From Paenibacillus pedocola (GTDB taxonomy: Bacteria; Bacillota; Bacilli; Paenibacillales; Paenibacillaceae): a stretch of DNA of 64,000 bases. The notes beneath the pieces were generated by a model. It saw only the letters and a list, made by a program, of their open reading frames with translations. It was not told the DNA's origin and did no database searches. The position numbers and the translations under genes are program-made. Positions 8,077 to 17,833 of the stretch are shown one piece after another; position 1 is the first letter of the stretch, and every line of letters begins with the position of its first letter. The stretch spans positions 4,402,001 to 4,466,000 of the forward strand of contig NZ_CP134223.1 of the NCBI RefSeq assembly GCF_031599675.1, given 5' to 3'.

Positions 8077-10698
8077 TTATACGTCGAATCTTCCGTAAAA
8101 TGCGTTGCGGTATACATCAGCCAGCTCAGTTACCAGCGGCAGTTTAGGGTTGGCAGTAGTACATTGGTCTTCAAATGCACGGTCAGCCAGGTAATCTACA
8201 CGCGATTCGAAATCCTTAGGATCGAAGCCAAGCGCCGAGAACGACTCTTCGATACCGAGTTTTTTGTTCAGATCGCGGATTGCATTGATCAGGCTAGTTA
8301 CGCCTTCTTCAGTAGTGCGGGCCGGCAATCCCAGAATGCGGGCGATTTCGGCATAACGCTCGTCAGCTACGAAGTGGGAATATTTAGGGAACGAAGCGAA
8401 CTTCGTAGGTTTTTTAGCATTGTAACGGATAACGTGCGGCATCAGGATGGCATTGGTACGACCATGCGCTGTGTGGTATTGACCGCCCCATTTGTGCGCC
8501 AAGCTGTGGTTAATGCCCAGGAACGCGTTAGCAAAAGCCATACCAGCGAGTGTCGATGCGTTATGCATTTTTTCACGAGCCAGTTTGTCGCCAGTCAGAG
8601 CCGATTTTTCCAGGTACTGGAATACCAATTGAATTGCTTTGATTGCCAGACCATCGGAATAGTCACTAGCCATTACAGATACATAAGCTTCAATTGCATG
8701 TGTCAATACGTCCATACCGGTATCAGCAACAGCAGTTCTAGGCAAGCTGTATACAAACTCTGGATCAACGATCGCAACATCTGGAGTCAGCTCATAATCA
8801 GCCAATGGGTATTTAGTATTGTTGCCAGTTGTCTTGTCAGTAATAACTGCGAATGGAGTTACTTCCGAACCTGTACCCGATGTAGTTGGGATTGCAACGA
8901 ATTTCGCTTTGTTGCCCAGCTCAGGGAATTTGTAGACGCGTTTGCGGATATCCATGAATTTCTGTTTCAATCCGTCAAAGTCAGCATCCGGGTGTTCATA
9001 GAACAACCACATTCCTTTTGCAGCATCCATTGGGGAACCGCCGCCGAGTGCGATGATGCAGTCCGGTTGGAATCTGTTCATCATAGCAGTACCTTTTTCA
9101 ACTGTAGTAGTCGATGGATCCGGTTCAACTTCCGAGAACACTTCGATAGCTACAGGTGTTTGGCGCTGACGCAGATAGTGTTCTACTCTCTCAACATAAC
9201 CCAGTTTAACCATCATTGGGTCCGTGATGATTGCTACACGGCTGATGTTAGGCATTTTAGTCAGGTACTGTGTGGATCCTTTTTCGAAGTAAATTTTGTC
9301 AGGTACTTTAAACCATTGCATATTCACGGTACGACGGTTCACCCTTTTCACGTTGATCAGATTGATTGCAGTAACGTTCTGCGATACCGAGTTGCGTCCA
9401 TAAGATCCGCAGCCCAGGGTAAGCGAAGGGATATTCGTATTGTAAATGTCGCCGATGGCGCCATGTGTCGAAGGCGAGTTCACAAGAATACGTCCTGTTT
9501 GCAGGCGGTTCGAGAACTTCATGATAACTTCTTCGTTGTTGGAGTGGATAGCCGAGCTGTGGCCCATGCCACCAAATTCAACGATTTCTGCAGCGCGTTC
9601 GATACCTTGGTCTGCATTTTTAACTTTGTAGCAAGCCAGAACCGGGCTGAGTTTTTCAGCGGACAGCGGATATTTAGTGCCTACGCCTTCGATTTCAGCT
9701 ACCAGAATCTTAGTGCCGGCTGGAACCTGAATACCGCACATTTCAGCGATTTTCACTGCCGATTGACCTACGATTGCTGGGTTAACTGCGCATTTTTCTA
9801 CGTTCATTGCGCCGTTTGTCAGCTTAGCAGCTTCATCTTTGTTAACGAAGTAGCAGCCATTCGCGATCATTTTCTTCTTCACTTGGTCAAAGATTGCTTC
9901 TTCAATAATAACGGCTTGCTCGGAAGCACAGATCATACCATTGTCAAAGGTTTTGGAAAGGATGATGTCTGTTACTGCTTGATCGATGTTAGCACTCTTC
10001 TCGATGAAGGCAGGAACGTTACCAGGACCTACGCCGAGTGCCGGTTTGCCGCAGCTATAAGCTGCTTTAACCATTGCCGATCCGCCGGTTGCGAGGATCA
10101 GTGCAACGTCTGGATTGTTCATCAGTGCGTTTGTTTTGTCCATAGTAGGAAGTTCAATCCATTGGATGAAGTTCTCAGGTGCACCAGCTTTTACGCCTGC
10201 ATCATGAAGAATTTTGGCTGCTGCCGCACTACACTCTTGCGCAGATGGATGGAAACCGAATATAATAGGATTACGTGTCTTAGCGGCGATCAATGCTTTA
10301 AACATCGTGGTGGATGTTGGGTTGGTTACCGGTGTGATACCCATTACAATTCCGACTGGTTCAGCAATCTTCTGGAAGTTGTCATAAGTGTTATCTTCAA
10401 TAACGCCTACTGTCTTGTCGTACTTAATTCCGTGCCAGATATATTCAGTTGAGAAGATATTCTTCGTAATTTTGTCTTCGTATACTCCGCGTCCTGTTTC
10501 TTCGACGGCCAATTTCGCCAGGTACATATGTTTGTCGAGACCTGCCAACGCCATTGCATGAACGATTGTGTTAACCTGCTCTTGATCTAGCTCCATGAAC
10601 GCATCCAGGGCTTTCTTTGCTTTATCCACCAAAGTCTGAATATACTCTTCAGCGGTGGTTTGTTTCACTTGGGCGGCGACTTCGTTTTTAACTGCCAT
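8077..10698 (-). CDS. adhE: Bifunctional acetaldehyde-CoA/alcohol dehydrogenase
   Basis: AdhE reduces acetyl-CoA to acetaldehyde and then ethanol, regenerating NAD+ in fermentation. The 873 residues have the expected fusion: an N-terminal aldehyde dehydrogenase domain (about 1-440, catalytic Cys in DNGMICASEQAV) and a C-terminal iron-dependent alcohol dehydrogenase (about 450-870, GGGSPMDAAKGMW, metal-binding HSLAHKWGGQYH). It stands directly upstream of pflB and pflA on the same strand, so acetyl-CoA made by PflB has a dedicated sink. Its own promoter carries cre and Rex sites. The start ATG at 10698 follows AGGAGG by about 13 bases. Confidence 0.97.
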   Translation of the reverse strand: MAVKNEVAAQVKQTTAEEYIQTLVDKAKKALDAFMELDQEQVNTIVHAMALAGLDKHMYLAKLAVEETGRGVYEDKITKNIFSTEYIWHGIKYDKTVGVIEDNTYDNFQKIAEPVGIVMGITPVTNPTSTTMFKALIAAKTRNPIIFGFHPSAQECSAAAAKILHDAGVKAGAPENFIQWIELPTMDKTNALMNNPDVALILATGGSAMVKAAYSCGKPALGVGPGNVPAFIEKSANIDQAVTDIILSKTFDNGMICASEQAVIIEEAIFDQVKKKMIANGCYFVNKDEAAKLTNGAMNVEKCAVNPAIVGQSAVKIAEMCGIQVPAGTKILVAEIEGVGTKYPLSAEKLSPVLACYKVKNADQGIERAAEIVEFGGMGHSSAIHSNNEEVIMKFSNRLQTGRILVNSPSTHGAIGDIYNTNIPSLTLGCGSYGRNSVSQNVTAINLINVKRVNRRTVNMQWFKVPDKIYFEKGSTQYLTKMPNISRVAIITDPMMVKLGYVERVEHYLRQRQTPVAIEVFSEVEPDPSTTTVEKGTAMMNRFQPDCIIALGGGSPMDAAKGMWLFYEHPDADFDGLKQKFMDIRKRVYKFPELGNKAKFVAIPTTSGTGSEVTPFAVITDKTTGNNTKYPLADYELTPDVAIVDPEFVYSLPRTAVADTGMDVLTHAIEAYVSVMASDYSDGLAIKAIQLVFQYLEKSALTGDKLAREKMHNASTLAGMAFANAFLGINHSLAHKWGGQYHTAHGRTNAILMPHVIRYNAKKPTKFASFPKYSHFVADERYAEIARILGLPARTTEEGVTSLINAIRDLNKKLGIEESFSALGFDPKDFESRVDYLADRAFEDQCTTANPKLPLVTELADVYRNAFYGRFDV

Positions 10699-10773
10699 CT
10701 CCCTCGTCCTCCTGTCAATTTTTAGGTTGTTTTTCTCTACACATTTATCTTATCACATCCTCCTCGTCTTGTA

Positions 10774-10791
10774 TAGTGAATTCTTTCACAA
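10774..10791 (-). promoter_or_regulatory. Rex box at the adhE promoter
   Basis: TTGTGAAAGAATTCACTA on the minus strand differs from the Rex consensus TTGTGAAnnnnTTCACAA at one position. It directly follows the -10 hexamer and covers the predicted start point, the expected place for a repressor released when NADH rises. It also contains TGTGA-N6-TCAC and so could be read by Fnr, but its position fits repression. Confidence 0.65.
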
Positions 10792-10820
10792 AGTATAAAG
10801 TTTTTTTGATTTGTTTTCAA
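10792..10820 (-). promoter_or_regulatory. Predicted sigma-A promoter of adhE
   Basis: TTGAAA (10815-10820) and TATACT (10792-10797) on the minus strand are spaced by exactly 17 bases, about 95 bases before the adhE ATG. Confidence 0.65.
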
Positions 10821-10830
10821 AGCGCTTTCA
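10817..10830 (-). promoter_or_regulatory. Candidate cre (CcpA) site over the adhE -35
   Basis: TGAAAGCGCTTTGA overlaps the -35 hexamer and fits the cre consensus with one mismatch in the right half. CcpA bound here would compete with RNA polymerase. Confidence 0.5.
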
Positions 10831-10975
10831 TTCGATCATAATCAGGATTTAATACCATTTTTTATAAAATATTTTGGTAATATTTATATTGCGGCTCTCT
10901 GTTGACTTCTGAAACCCAGGTTCTCAAGGTTTACAGGGATTTGAAATTGCTGCTTTTTGTCTGATATTGGAAAAC

Positions 10976-11025
10976 AAAAAAACAAGACGGCTGTTCTCCC
11001 TATTCGGAAGAATGGCCCGTCTTGT
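10976..11025 (-). terminator. Intrinsic terminator after the second sugar-binding protein gene
   Basis: ACAAGACGG and CCGTCTTGT (10982-10990, 11017-11025) form the stem and the minus strand continues into a T7 run. It lies 27 bases beyond the stop of the binding-protein gene. Confidence 0.85.
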
Positions 11026-11052
11026 ATTCATTTCTGGCGTTACCAGCGTATT

Positions 11053-12525
11053 CTACTCTACTTTAATAGTATCGAAGAATTTCTCCTGCACCGTTTTGGC
11101 GGCGGCATCCAGCTGCGCTTTGGAGTCTGTGCCTTTTTTGGAGAACAGCTCCTGGATCACATTGGACATCGTTGCGTAATAATCCTGAGTGTTGTACTGT
11201 GCTTCAGGCTTACCATCCAGTAGAGCCATAATGTCAGGGTTGTATTGATACACAATGTCGGAATACTTGTCGTATACGGCTTTTGTTTTCTTGCCGAAGT
11301 CAGAGTCAGCAGCATAATAGTCCAGAAGCGGCGGGATAAAATACTTGCCGTCCGCTTTGCGCTGCTGCAGAATCGCATCGAGCGCTTCCAGGCCTTTATC
11401 AGAGAAATAATCAAATGTAATATAGCGGAAGGCCATTTCCTGCTCGTCTTTAGAAGCGTTCGGATTGATTACGAGGTAATCGCCGCCGAGCACTCCGGTA
11501 TGCTTGCCGCCTTTTTCAGCTGCTGGCATTGGATAGGTGAGCACATCCTCGGGTTTGAGTCCGCCCTGATTCAGTGCCTGTTCAATGACGCCGTCGGAGC
11601 CAGCCATCACCATCGCCGTACGTCCCTGCTGGAACGCCCCAACTGCATCACCCCAGCCAAGTGCCCAGTCCTGCGGAATAGCGTTCGCTTCCCATCTCAG
11701 CTTCTTGTAGAAATCCAGTGCTTTTACCCCTGCTTCGGAATTAAAGGTAGCAACGACCTTGCCGCCCTCCACATTCTGGATCTCTCCGCCCGCTTCGAAC
11801 AGGAAGTTGGTCCAGTTCCAGCCAGCTTCATTGCCTTTCCCCATTGGGGCGATTCCGGAAATCCCTTTTTTGGGATCAGCTACCCCTTTGGCGGTGTTCA
11901 GCATATCCTCCCAGGTCCAGTCCATCGCCGGAACGGCTACGCCTTTGTCATCCAGCATCTTCTTATTAATCATTGTTGTGGTTACATACCCTTTTTGGGT
12001 TACACCGTAGACCTTACCGTCAATGATGAACTGATTTTGCAGCACCGGATTGATTTGATCCTTGTACTCATATTTGTTCCACAGCTCCGTAATATCGGCA
12101 GCCCAGCCCTTTTCCACCAGGAATTTGGCTTCTGTAGCATAGGTGTTAAAGAAGGTTGGCGCTTCATTGGCGGCCATTTTCACTCCGATTTCACTGACAT
12201 TGTACTGCCAGTCATCCTTGATAATCTCTACGTTCGGATATTCCGCCTGAAAGCGTTTGATCCGGTCGTCCTCCTGAGCCCGCATCTCTGTCAGGTCAGG
12301 TGTCGGATAGTGGATTTTGATCGTTACTTTTCGCTGGGTGATATCATCGGCAGGTGCATTTGTTGCAGCAGTGCTGTTATCCGTATTTGCTGTGGCAGGT
12401 GCCGGAGAAGCTTCCTCCCCTGTATTTCCCTGGGCATTTCCGTTGTTGTTATTGTTGCCGCCGCAAGCGGATAACAACGAACCGGCCACAAGGAGACATG
12501 CTAATACGCTGGAAAATTTACGCAT
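11053..12525 (-). CDS. Sugar ABC transporter substrate-binding lipoprotein (second system)
   Basis: A 490-residue family-1 solute-binding protein with a signal peptide and lipobox (LSAC, Cys21) followed by an Asn/Gly-rich linker. The body shows the usual pattern (NEAPTFFNTYATEAKFLVEKG, GKVYGVTQKGYVTTTMIN, FQQGRTAMVMAGSDG). The ATG at 12525 is chosen because AAGGGGAG precedes it; an upstream in-frame TTG lacks such a site. The gene is last in an operon of kinase, regulator and two permeases, and a 132-base gap with a cre-like site may give it extra control. The ligand is unknown. Confidence 0.9.
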   Translation of the reverse strand: MRKFSSVLACLLVAGSLLSACGGNNNNNGNAQGNTGEEASPAPATANTDNSTAATNAPADDITQRKVTIKIHYPTPDLTEMRAQEDDRIKRFQAEYPNVEIIKDDWQYNVSEIGVKMAANEAPTFFNTYATEAKFLVEKGWAADITELWNKYEYKDQINPVLQNQFIIDGKVYGVTQKGYVTTTMINKKMLDDKGVAVPAMDWTWEDMLNTAKGVADPKKGISGIAPMGKGNEAGWNWTNFLFEAGGEIQNVEGGKVVATFNSEAGVKALDFYKKLRWEANAIPQDWALGWGDAVGAFQQGRTAMVMAGSDGVIEQALNQGGLKPEDVLTYPMPAAEKGGKHTGVLGGDYLVINPNASKDEQEMAFRYITFDYFSDKGLEALDAILQQRKADGKYFIPPLLDYYAADSDFGKKTKAVYDKYSDIVYQYNPDIMALLDGKPEAQYNTQDYYATMSNVIQELFSKKGTDSKAQLDAAAKTVQEKFFDTIKVE

Positions 12526-12574
12526 TGAAACTCCCCTTTTCAATTCATAATTAACTTACAAATTCATCTTAAAA

Positions 12575-12590
12575 GAGAAATCGTTTACAA
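12575..12590 (-). promoter_or_regulatory. Candidate cre site before the second binding-protein gene
   Basis: TTGTAAACGATTTCTC on the minus strand matches the cre consensus WTGNNARCGNWWWCAW except at one position. It sits 50 bases before the binding-protein start, inside the gap after the permease gene. No convincing promoter was identified beside it. Confidence 0.4.
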
Positions 12591-12657
12591 ACGAGGTGTA
12601 TTTATATTCCTTTCATGTGCAGGTTTACGATCCCCCGTAAAATCGCGTCTTCCGCGC

Positions 12658-13530
12658 CTACCCTTTCACAGCCGACAATGTCACTCCGCGCATAATGAAT
12701 TTCTGGAAGATCAGGAACACGAGAATCGGCGGCAGAGACACCAGGAAGAGAATTGCAAACTTAATGTTCGTATTCAGCGCCTTGACGTTGATAACATACT
12801 TATAGATCGCAGTCGCGAGCGTATATTTATCCTCGGTGTGCATGACCAGTGACGGCCAGAACCAGTCATTCCAGGCTGTGGAGAAAATAAAAATGGCCAG
12901 CGTGGCGAAAATCGGCACGGACAGCGGAACAGCGATAGAGAAAAAGCTTCTCGGCTCCGAGGCTCCGTCAATCCGCGCAGCTTCAAAGATTTCCTGGTGA
13001 ATTCCGTCAAAAAAGTTCTTCAGCAGCAGAAAAAAGAACGTGTTCGCTCCTGCCGGCAGCCAGAATGCCGCATACTGGTTGAGCAGGCCCAGCTCCTTCA
13101 GGTTGACAAAGTTCGGAATCATATAGCTGGTTGCCGGGATAAACAGTGTCATCAGGAAAAAGAAATAGAAAGCTTTCCGGTACGGTACATTCATCCGGGA
13201 AATACTGAACGAAGCCATGCCGAGCACTACCAGTGTCACTACCATATTCCCGACAAATATATATAGGGTATTCTTCAGGAACATCAGCAGATCAATGTAA
13301 TTCACCGCATCCCTCAGATTGCTGAAATGCCACTCCTGCGGGAAAAAATGCGGCGGAAAGGAGTTAACCTCCTGGTTGGATTTCAGGCCGTTGAACATGG
13401 TCATCAGGATTGGATACATCATGGTAAAAACCATTATGGCAATAAGGAATACCATAAGGCCGTAGACAACTTTATTGCTTGTCTTTTTAAGATCATGTTC
13501 GGACAAAATTCCTCTCTCTGCGCTCTTCAT
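12658..13530 (-). CDS. Carbohydrate ABC transporter permease (MalG/LplC type)
   Basis: A 290-residue permease with six predicted helices. The EAA loop is present (FEAARIDGASEPRSFFSIAV) and the protein ends in the family tail (RGVTLSAVKG). The start ATG at 13530 lies one base from the stop of the preceding permease, so the pair is co-translated. With its partner it should form the channel for the sugar captured by the binding protein downstream. Confidence 0.9.
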   Translation of the reverse strand: MKSAERGILSEHDLKKTSNKVVYGLMVFLIAIMVFTMMYPILMTMFNGLKSNQEVNSFPPHFFPQEWHFSNLRDAVNYIDLLMFLKNTLYIFVGNMVVTLVVLGMASFSISRMNVPYRKAFYFFFLMTLFIPATSYMIPNFVNLKELGLLNQYAAFWLPAGANTFFFLLLKNFFDGIHQEIFEAARIDGASEPRSFFSIAVPLSVPIFATLAIFIFSTAWNDWFWPSLVMHTEDKYTLATAIYKYVINVKALNTNIKFAILFLVSLPPILVFLIFQKFIMRGVTLSAVKG

Positions 13531-13531
13531 C

Positions 13532-14455
13532 CTAATTATCCTCCTTCCCCAGCTTGAACTGTAAAATGCCCAAACCGCCCAGGACGATGAACATCAGCAT
13601 GCCTAACGCCGTTGCCGTTCCATAATCAAGCCGGGTGAACGCATACTTCACGATCAGGAGTGCATAGGTAAGCGTGGTCTTATTCGGCCCGCCGTCCAGC
13701 AGCGCCAGCTGTGACTGGTATCCTTGAGAGGTCGCGATTATTTGCAGAATCAGCATCAGGACAATCAGATTGCGCAGGGATGGCAGTGTAATATGGCGGA
13801 TACGCGCCCAGACACCGGCTCCGTCAATCTCGGCCGCTTCGTACCAGTCACGCGGAATACTGAGCACAGCGGCCAGATAGATCAGCATCCCCGAGCCAAA
13901 CTGCTGCCACGTTTCCATAAACACAAGCGAGAGCATAGACCACCTGCTGTCCGTCAAAAAGGGGATCTGGTCCGCCCCAAGCGTACCCAGCAAGGCATTA
14001 ATCGGTCCGACCGGATCATAGAGCCATCTCCACAGCCCATACAGAACCACCGCAGGCATTACATAGGGAAGATAAGCTGCTACCCGCACAAACCCTCCGA
14101 ACCTCCGGAGTTCTGAGATCGCAATAGCGAAGGCAATCGGCACCCAGAAGCCGACGACAAGACAGAGCAGCATGTAATACAGTGTATTTTTGACTGCGAT
14201 CAGGACATCGGGGTCCGTGAGCGCTGTAGCATAATTGCCGAAGCCTACAAAGGTATTTCCTTTAACAAAATCCACAGTATAAAAGCTGTACAGAAAGCCT
14301 TTGAAAATCGGCACCCACATAAACATAATGAAGATGACAAGGGCGGGCACGAGAAACATATAGCCCCAAAAATTCTTTTTCCAGCGGTTCTGTTTGTACG
14401 GTTTACTCTCGGGCTTCAACTGCAACTCGTCGTTTAATACAACGGTCTGGTTCAT
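13532..14455 (-). CDS. Carbohydrate ABC transporter permease (MalF/LplB type)
   Basis: A 307-residue permease with a cytoplasmic N-terminal tail of about 30 residues, six predicted helices and an EAA loop (WYEAAEIDGAGVWARIRHIT). It is the first transporter gene after the two-component genes, with a 115-base gap that probably holds a promoter activated by the YesN-like regulator. TACAAT about 60 bases before the start could be its -10, with no clear -35. Confidence 0.9.
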   Translation of the reverse strand: MNQTVVLNDELQLKPESKPYKQNRWKKNFWGYMFLVPALVIFIMFMWVPIFKGFLYSFYTVDFVKGNTFVGFGNYATALTDPDVLIAVKNTLYYMLLCLVVGFWVPIAFAIAISELRRFGGFVRVAAYLPYVMPAVVLYGLWRWLYDPVGPINALLGTLGADQIPFLTDSRWSMLSLVFMETWQQFGSGMLIYLAAVLSIPRDWYEAAEIDGAGVWARIRHITLPSLRNLIVLMLILQIIATSQGYQSQLALLDGGPNKTTLTYALLIVKYAFTRLDYGTATALGMLMFIVLGGLGILQFKLGKEDN

Positions 14456-14570
14456 CTGGCTCCCTCATTCCTTTCCTCTTGCAGCACATTGACAAAGTGC
14501 TTCTTACCTTAATTGTAGGAAAGGCGGGGGAGGCTGAACATGTCTATATCTACCGAAGTCATGAGCGTTC

Positions 14571-15902
14571 TTACTTCTTCAGTTCACTCGGGCTGATGCC
14601 ATAGTATTTTTTGAAAATCTTGCTGAAATGCTCCGGCGATTCATACCCGACCCGCTCGGCAATCTCATACCGGCGCAGATCGGTATTCAGAATCATCTCC
14701 CGGCTGTCCTCCATCCGCAGCTTGATCACATATTCCCACAGGTTGTGGCCTGTATTTTTTTTGAACAGGTAGCTGAGGTAGTTGGGGCTGACATGATTTT
14801 TTTTGGCAACCTCATGGATGGTTAATCCCTTCTGGGCGTAATTCTCATCGATATACTCCTTGGCCTTCTGCACGATCAGGTTGCTGCGCGTATGCAGCTC
14901 CTCGGGCGAAGGATCGGCGGCATAATTGTTCCAGTTGAAATCGCCGTAATAGAACACATAATGGTCGATATGCTCCTTGTTCCAGAGAATGGCCTTGGAT
15001 GCCTGCCGGTTCAGCACCTCCATGAATGACAGCCCCTTAAGGATCTGGCTGATTCCAATGACTGCATTCAGATGCAAAAATTTATGAATGTTAAAATGCA
15101 GACTTCTGCCAAGCGTATCAAGCCTGCCTACCTGGCCCGTTCCCGCTTCTTCGTAGCTCTTCTCGTCCCATTGAATAATGACTGTGATTTCTTCAGCCGG
15201 GGAGTAAAACGCAGTAGAGCTCCATTCCTGATCCAGCAGTTCTTTGGCAATATTGAGCGCCCCATAACGCAGCAGGCCTCTGTCACGGGAGCTATAGTTC
15301 TTGCCCCCCATACTTTCATCAGGCAGCGGAAGCTTAATCTTGAGTACGGAGAAATAAGGACCCTGCAGCCTCAGTTCATCCAGCTTCGCCATTTCTTCCT
15401 CTTCGTTTAGAACAGCAGCCGGGTCTGACAGCAGCGCATTCAGCACCTTACTGTATTCCGGCAGCGGCTCCTCCAGCTTGAAGCTCTCGCCAAGGCCGGC
15501 CATGAAGGTGGCCAGTTCCGGCGATGGCCGGTCCATTTTGAGCAGGACATTCCGTACAGAATCAAGAAACTGCTCACTGTTGAGCGGCTTGATTAAATAA
15601 TCCTTCGCCCCCAGCCTTACCGCCATTTGGGCATATTGAAAGGTTTCATGCGCCGAGATTACGATTGTCTGCACCCAGGGCTTCGCCAGCTTGGCATGCT
15701 GCATCAGCTCAATACCGCTCATCGCCCCCATCTGGATATCGGTCACCAGTAAGTCGACCTCCTCCATCCGGATACAGTCAAGCGCTTCAAAACCGCTGTT
15801 CGCGGTATAAATATGGTCGATATCCAGTCCGGAAGAAGCAAGCAGATTGCTGAGCCCCTTGCAAATTAGCGGTTCATCGTCCACAACCAGAATATTGAAC
15901 AT
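14571..15902 (-). CDS. YesN-like response regulator (REC plus AraC-type DNA binding)
   Basis: This 443-residue regulator has an N-terminal receiver domain (about 1-120) with the phosphoacceptor Asp55 in LLVTDIQMG and a C-terminal pair of AraC-type helix-turn-helices (VAKKNHVSPNYLSYLFKK, AERVGYESPEHFSKIFKK). The middle linker is uncharacterised. The frame is open upstream, but the ATG at 15902 is preferred because the receiver fold begins there (MFNILVVDDEP) and GGGGG precedes it. It follows its kinase by 16 bases and probably activates the adjacent permease and binding-protein genes. Confidence 0.92.
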   Translation of the reverse strand: MFNILVVDDEPLICKGLSNLLASSGLDIDHIYTANSGFEALDCIRMEEVDLLVTDIQMGAMSGIELMQHAKLAKPWVQTIVISAHETFQYAQMAVRLGAKDYLIKPLNSEQFLDSVRNVLLKMDRPSPELATFMAGLGESFKLEEPLPEYSKVLNALLSDPAAVLNEEEEMAKLDELRLQGPYFSVLKIKLPLPDESMGGKNYSSRDRGLLRYGALNIAKELLDQEWSSTAFYSPAEEITVIIQWDEKSYEEAGTGQVGRLDTLGRSLHFNIHKFLHLNAVIGISQILKGLSFMEVLNRQASKAILWNKEHIDHYVFYYGDFNWNNYAADPSPEELHTRSNLIVQKAKEYIDENYAQKGLTIHEVAKKNHVSPNYLSYLFKKNTGHNLWEYVIKLRMEDSREMILNTDLRRYEIAERVGYESPEHFSKIFKKYYGISPSELKK

Positions 15903-15918
15903 ATGGTGATTCCCCCTT

Positions 15919-17712
15919 CTATTCTTTAACTTCCGTTTTTGGCAGCACGACAGAAGCCACTGTTCCGCCTCCCGGACGGGGGCCGTAGCGGATACCATAG
16001 CCAGGGCCGAAATGCAGCTGCACCCGCTGGTTAATATTCCGGATGCCGTAGCCGCCCGTTGGATTAGGACTATCATCATTCAGCACATGAGCGATCGCCT
16101 CGTAGTCGACCTGCCTATAACCGTTATCTGCAATGGTAATCAGCACCGTATCCTCTATGGCTGCTGCTGTAATGATGATCTCCCCGTCCTCATCCATATT
16201 TTTGACCCCGTGAATAATGGCATTCTCGATCAGAGGCTGCAGTGTAATCTTGGGAATCAGGTTGCTTTTCGTTTCCGGGGCAATGTTCCAGATGACAGCA
16301 AACACATAATCATACCGGTGCTGCTGCAGCTTGATATAGGCGCCGGCATGCTCCAGCTCCTCCTCCAAGGTAATCAGCTCTCTGCCCCGGCTTAAACTGA
16401 TTTTCATCAGCTTAGATAATTCCTTGATCATCTCCGCAGATTCCACATTGCCTTCCAGCGAGCTTTTCCAATAGATACTCTCCAGAGTGTTATATAGAAG
16501 ATGAGGGTTGATCTGCTGATACAGCAGCTGCAGCTGTGACTCCTTCTGCTTGATCTCCATCTGGTATTTGTACATTATGAGGCTGTTCAGCCTGCGGGCC
16601 ATATCATAGGTCGAGGCGATCAGCACGCTGACTTCATCATTGCTGCCTCTTTTGGGCGTCTCGGGAACCCGGTTGCCTGGCTCATATTTGCGCACAAAAA
16701 AAGCCAGCTTCTGCAGCGGTGTCATCAGGGAACGCCAAAAGTAAGTGATTATGATCAGACCGAACAAGGCGTAGGCAACCGTTATGTATTGAATGACCCG
16801 CTTCATTTCATTCTGCTGCTGCAGGAGCGCTTTTACCGGAACCTTATAGACCAGCTTCTGCCCCAGCATATGATTATTGTTCACGACATAAATAAAATCA
16901 TTGGTAATCACATCCCGCGTACCCTCCGGATCTCCGCTCTCCGCACCCTCGGGCAGCTCAATAACCTCTCCGGTGGAATTCGTGGTCGAAGCCAGCACCC
17001 GGTTATTCATATCCGTCAAGTAGATTTCCCCGTCCGGCAGTGAAATGGATTTCATCGATGCGCCGATCTTCGCCTCCATTTTGGTCACCACCAGCACGCC
17101 TATTGTTCCTGCCCCAAGATAGATGTTATTTACCGCTCTGACGTAAGTAAGGGTCTTCAGGTTCTCAGCCTGCGGGCTAAGGCGGTCCATGAACATCAGA
17201 TACCCCCGGCCCTTCTGCCCCACTACCTGCTTAAACCAGAAAGGCTCCTCTTTCTGTGTAAAAAAATAAACGCCCGCCTTTTTCACCTGCGGAAAATTAG
17301 GGGCAAAAAAGTAATAATTGTTCGGATCATATACGTACAGCGAGTAATAAATCGCATCGCCCCGCTCCGCCCCCTGCGAATAGCTGCCGAGCAGCTTTTC
17401 TATCGTTTCATACCGTTCGACGCGCTCCAGCACCGGATCAAGTCCGCTCATATTCAGCTGCTGCAGAATCGGATTTTGAATCACTGTCGTAGTGATCTTA
17501 TTCACCGTATCGATATCCCTGTTAATGATCGCAAAATTTTGTTTATTCAGCTCCACATAGGCATTCGTCACATGACGCTTTAAAATCTGCTCCGCCTTGT
17601 AGTTCCCATAGCTGTTAAGAATCAGGATCGGCGCAAACATAATCAGGAACAACAGAATCAGCTGCTGCTTGACGCTCAGCCTGACAATAGGTTTCATAAA
17701 TGCGGACAACAT
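15919..17712 (-). CDS. YesM-like sensor histidine kinase
   Basis: A 597-residue membrane kinase. The first helix is at about residues 15-35, followed by an extracellular sensor of about 260 residues, a second helix near 310-330, HAMP, the His_kinase core with the phosphoacceptor region (QQINPHLLYNTLESIYWKS) and a C-terminal ATPase domain (LQPLIENAIIHGVKN, DNGYRQVD). It is paired with the response regulator downstream and with the transporter genes after it. GGAGGTG ten bases before the ATG supports the start. The signal is presumably an extracellular sugar or the liganded binding protein. Confidence 0.93.
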   Translation of the reverse strand: MLSAFMKPIVRLSVKQQLILLFLIMFAPILILNSYGNYKAEQILKRHVTNAYVELNKQNFAIINRDIDTVNKITTTVIQNPILQQLNMSGLDPVLERVERYETIEKLLGSYSQGAERGDAIYYSLYVYDPNNYYFFAPNFPQVKKAGVYFFTQKEEPFWFKQVVGQKGRGYLMFMDRLSPQAENLKTLTYVRAVNNIYLGAGTIGVLVVTKMEAKIGASMKSISLPDGEIYLTDMNNRVLASTTNSTGEVIELPEGAESGDPEGTRDVITNDFIYVVNNNHMLGQKLVYKVPVKALLQQQNEMKRVIQYITVAYALFGLIIITYFWRSLMTPLQKLAFFVRKYEPGNRVPETPKRGSNDEVSVLIASTYDMARRLNSLIMYKYQMEIKQKESQLQLLYQQINPHLLYNTLESIYWKSSLEGNVESAEMIKELSKLMKISLSRGRELITLEEELEHAGAYIKLQQHRYDYVFAVIWNIAPETKSNLIPKITLQPLIENAIIHGVKNMDEDGEIIITAAAIEDTVLITIADNGYRQVDYEAIAHVLNDDSPNPTGGYGIRNINQRVQLHFGPGYGIRYGPRPGGGTVASVVLPKTEVKE

Positions 17713-17747
17713 CCCGGATTCACCTCCAGTTTCAATAATATAACAAA

Positions 17748-17763
17748 TGGATAAGCGCTTACA
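17748..17763 (-). promoter_or_regulatory. cre-like sequence upstream of the kinase gene
   Basis: TGTAAGCGCTTATCCA on the minus strand is a symmetric cre-like sequence (core AAGCGCTT) 36 bases before the kinase start. It differs from the consensus in the right half. It could give glucose control of the whole kinase-regulator-transporter set. Confidence 0.4.
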
Positions 17764-17833
17764 TAGGTCTATTTTAAAGTCAATTAGGTGTGTTTGTATG
17801 CAATTTTTCCGGCCGGCAGGGCTTGGAGAGGCT

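Noticed and set aside
8059..10452. A 797-codon open frame antisense to adhE
   Set aside because: Same cause as at pflB: a shadow of a highly biased gene with a cysteine- and phenylalanine-rich nonsense translation.
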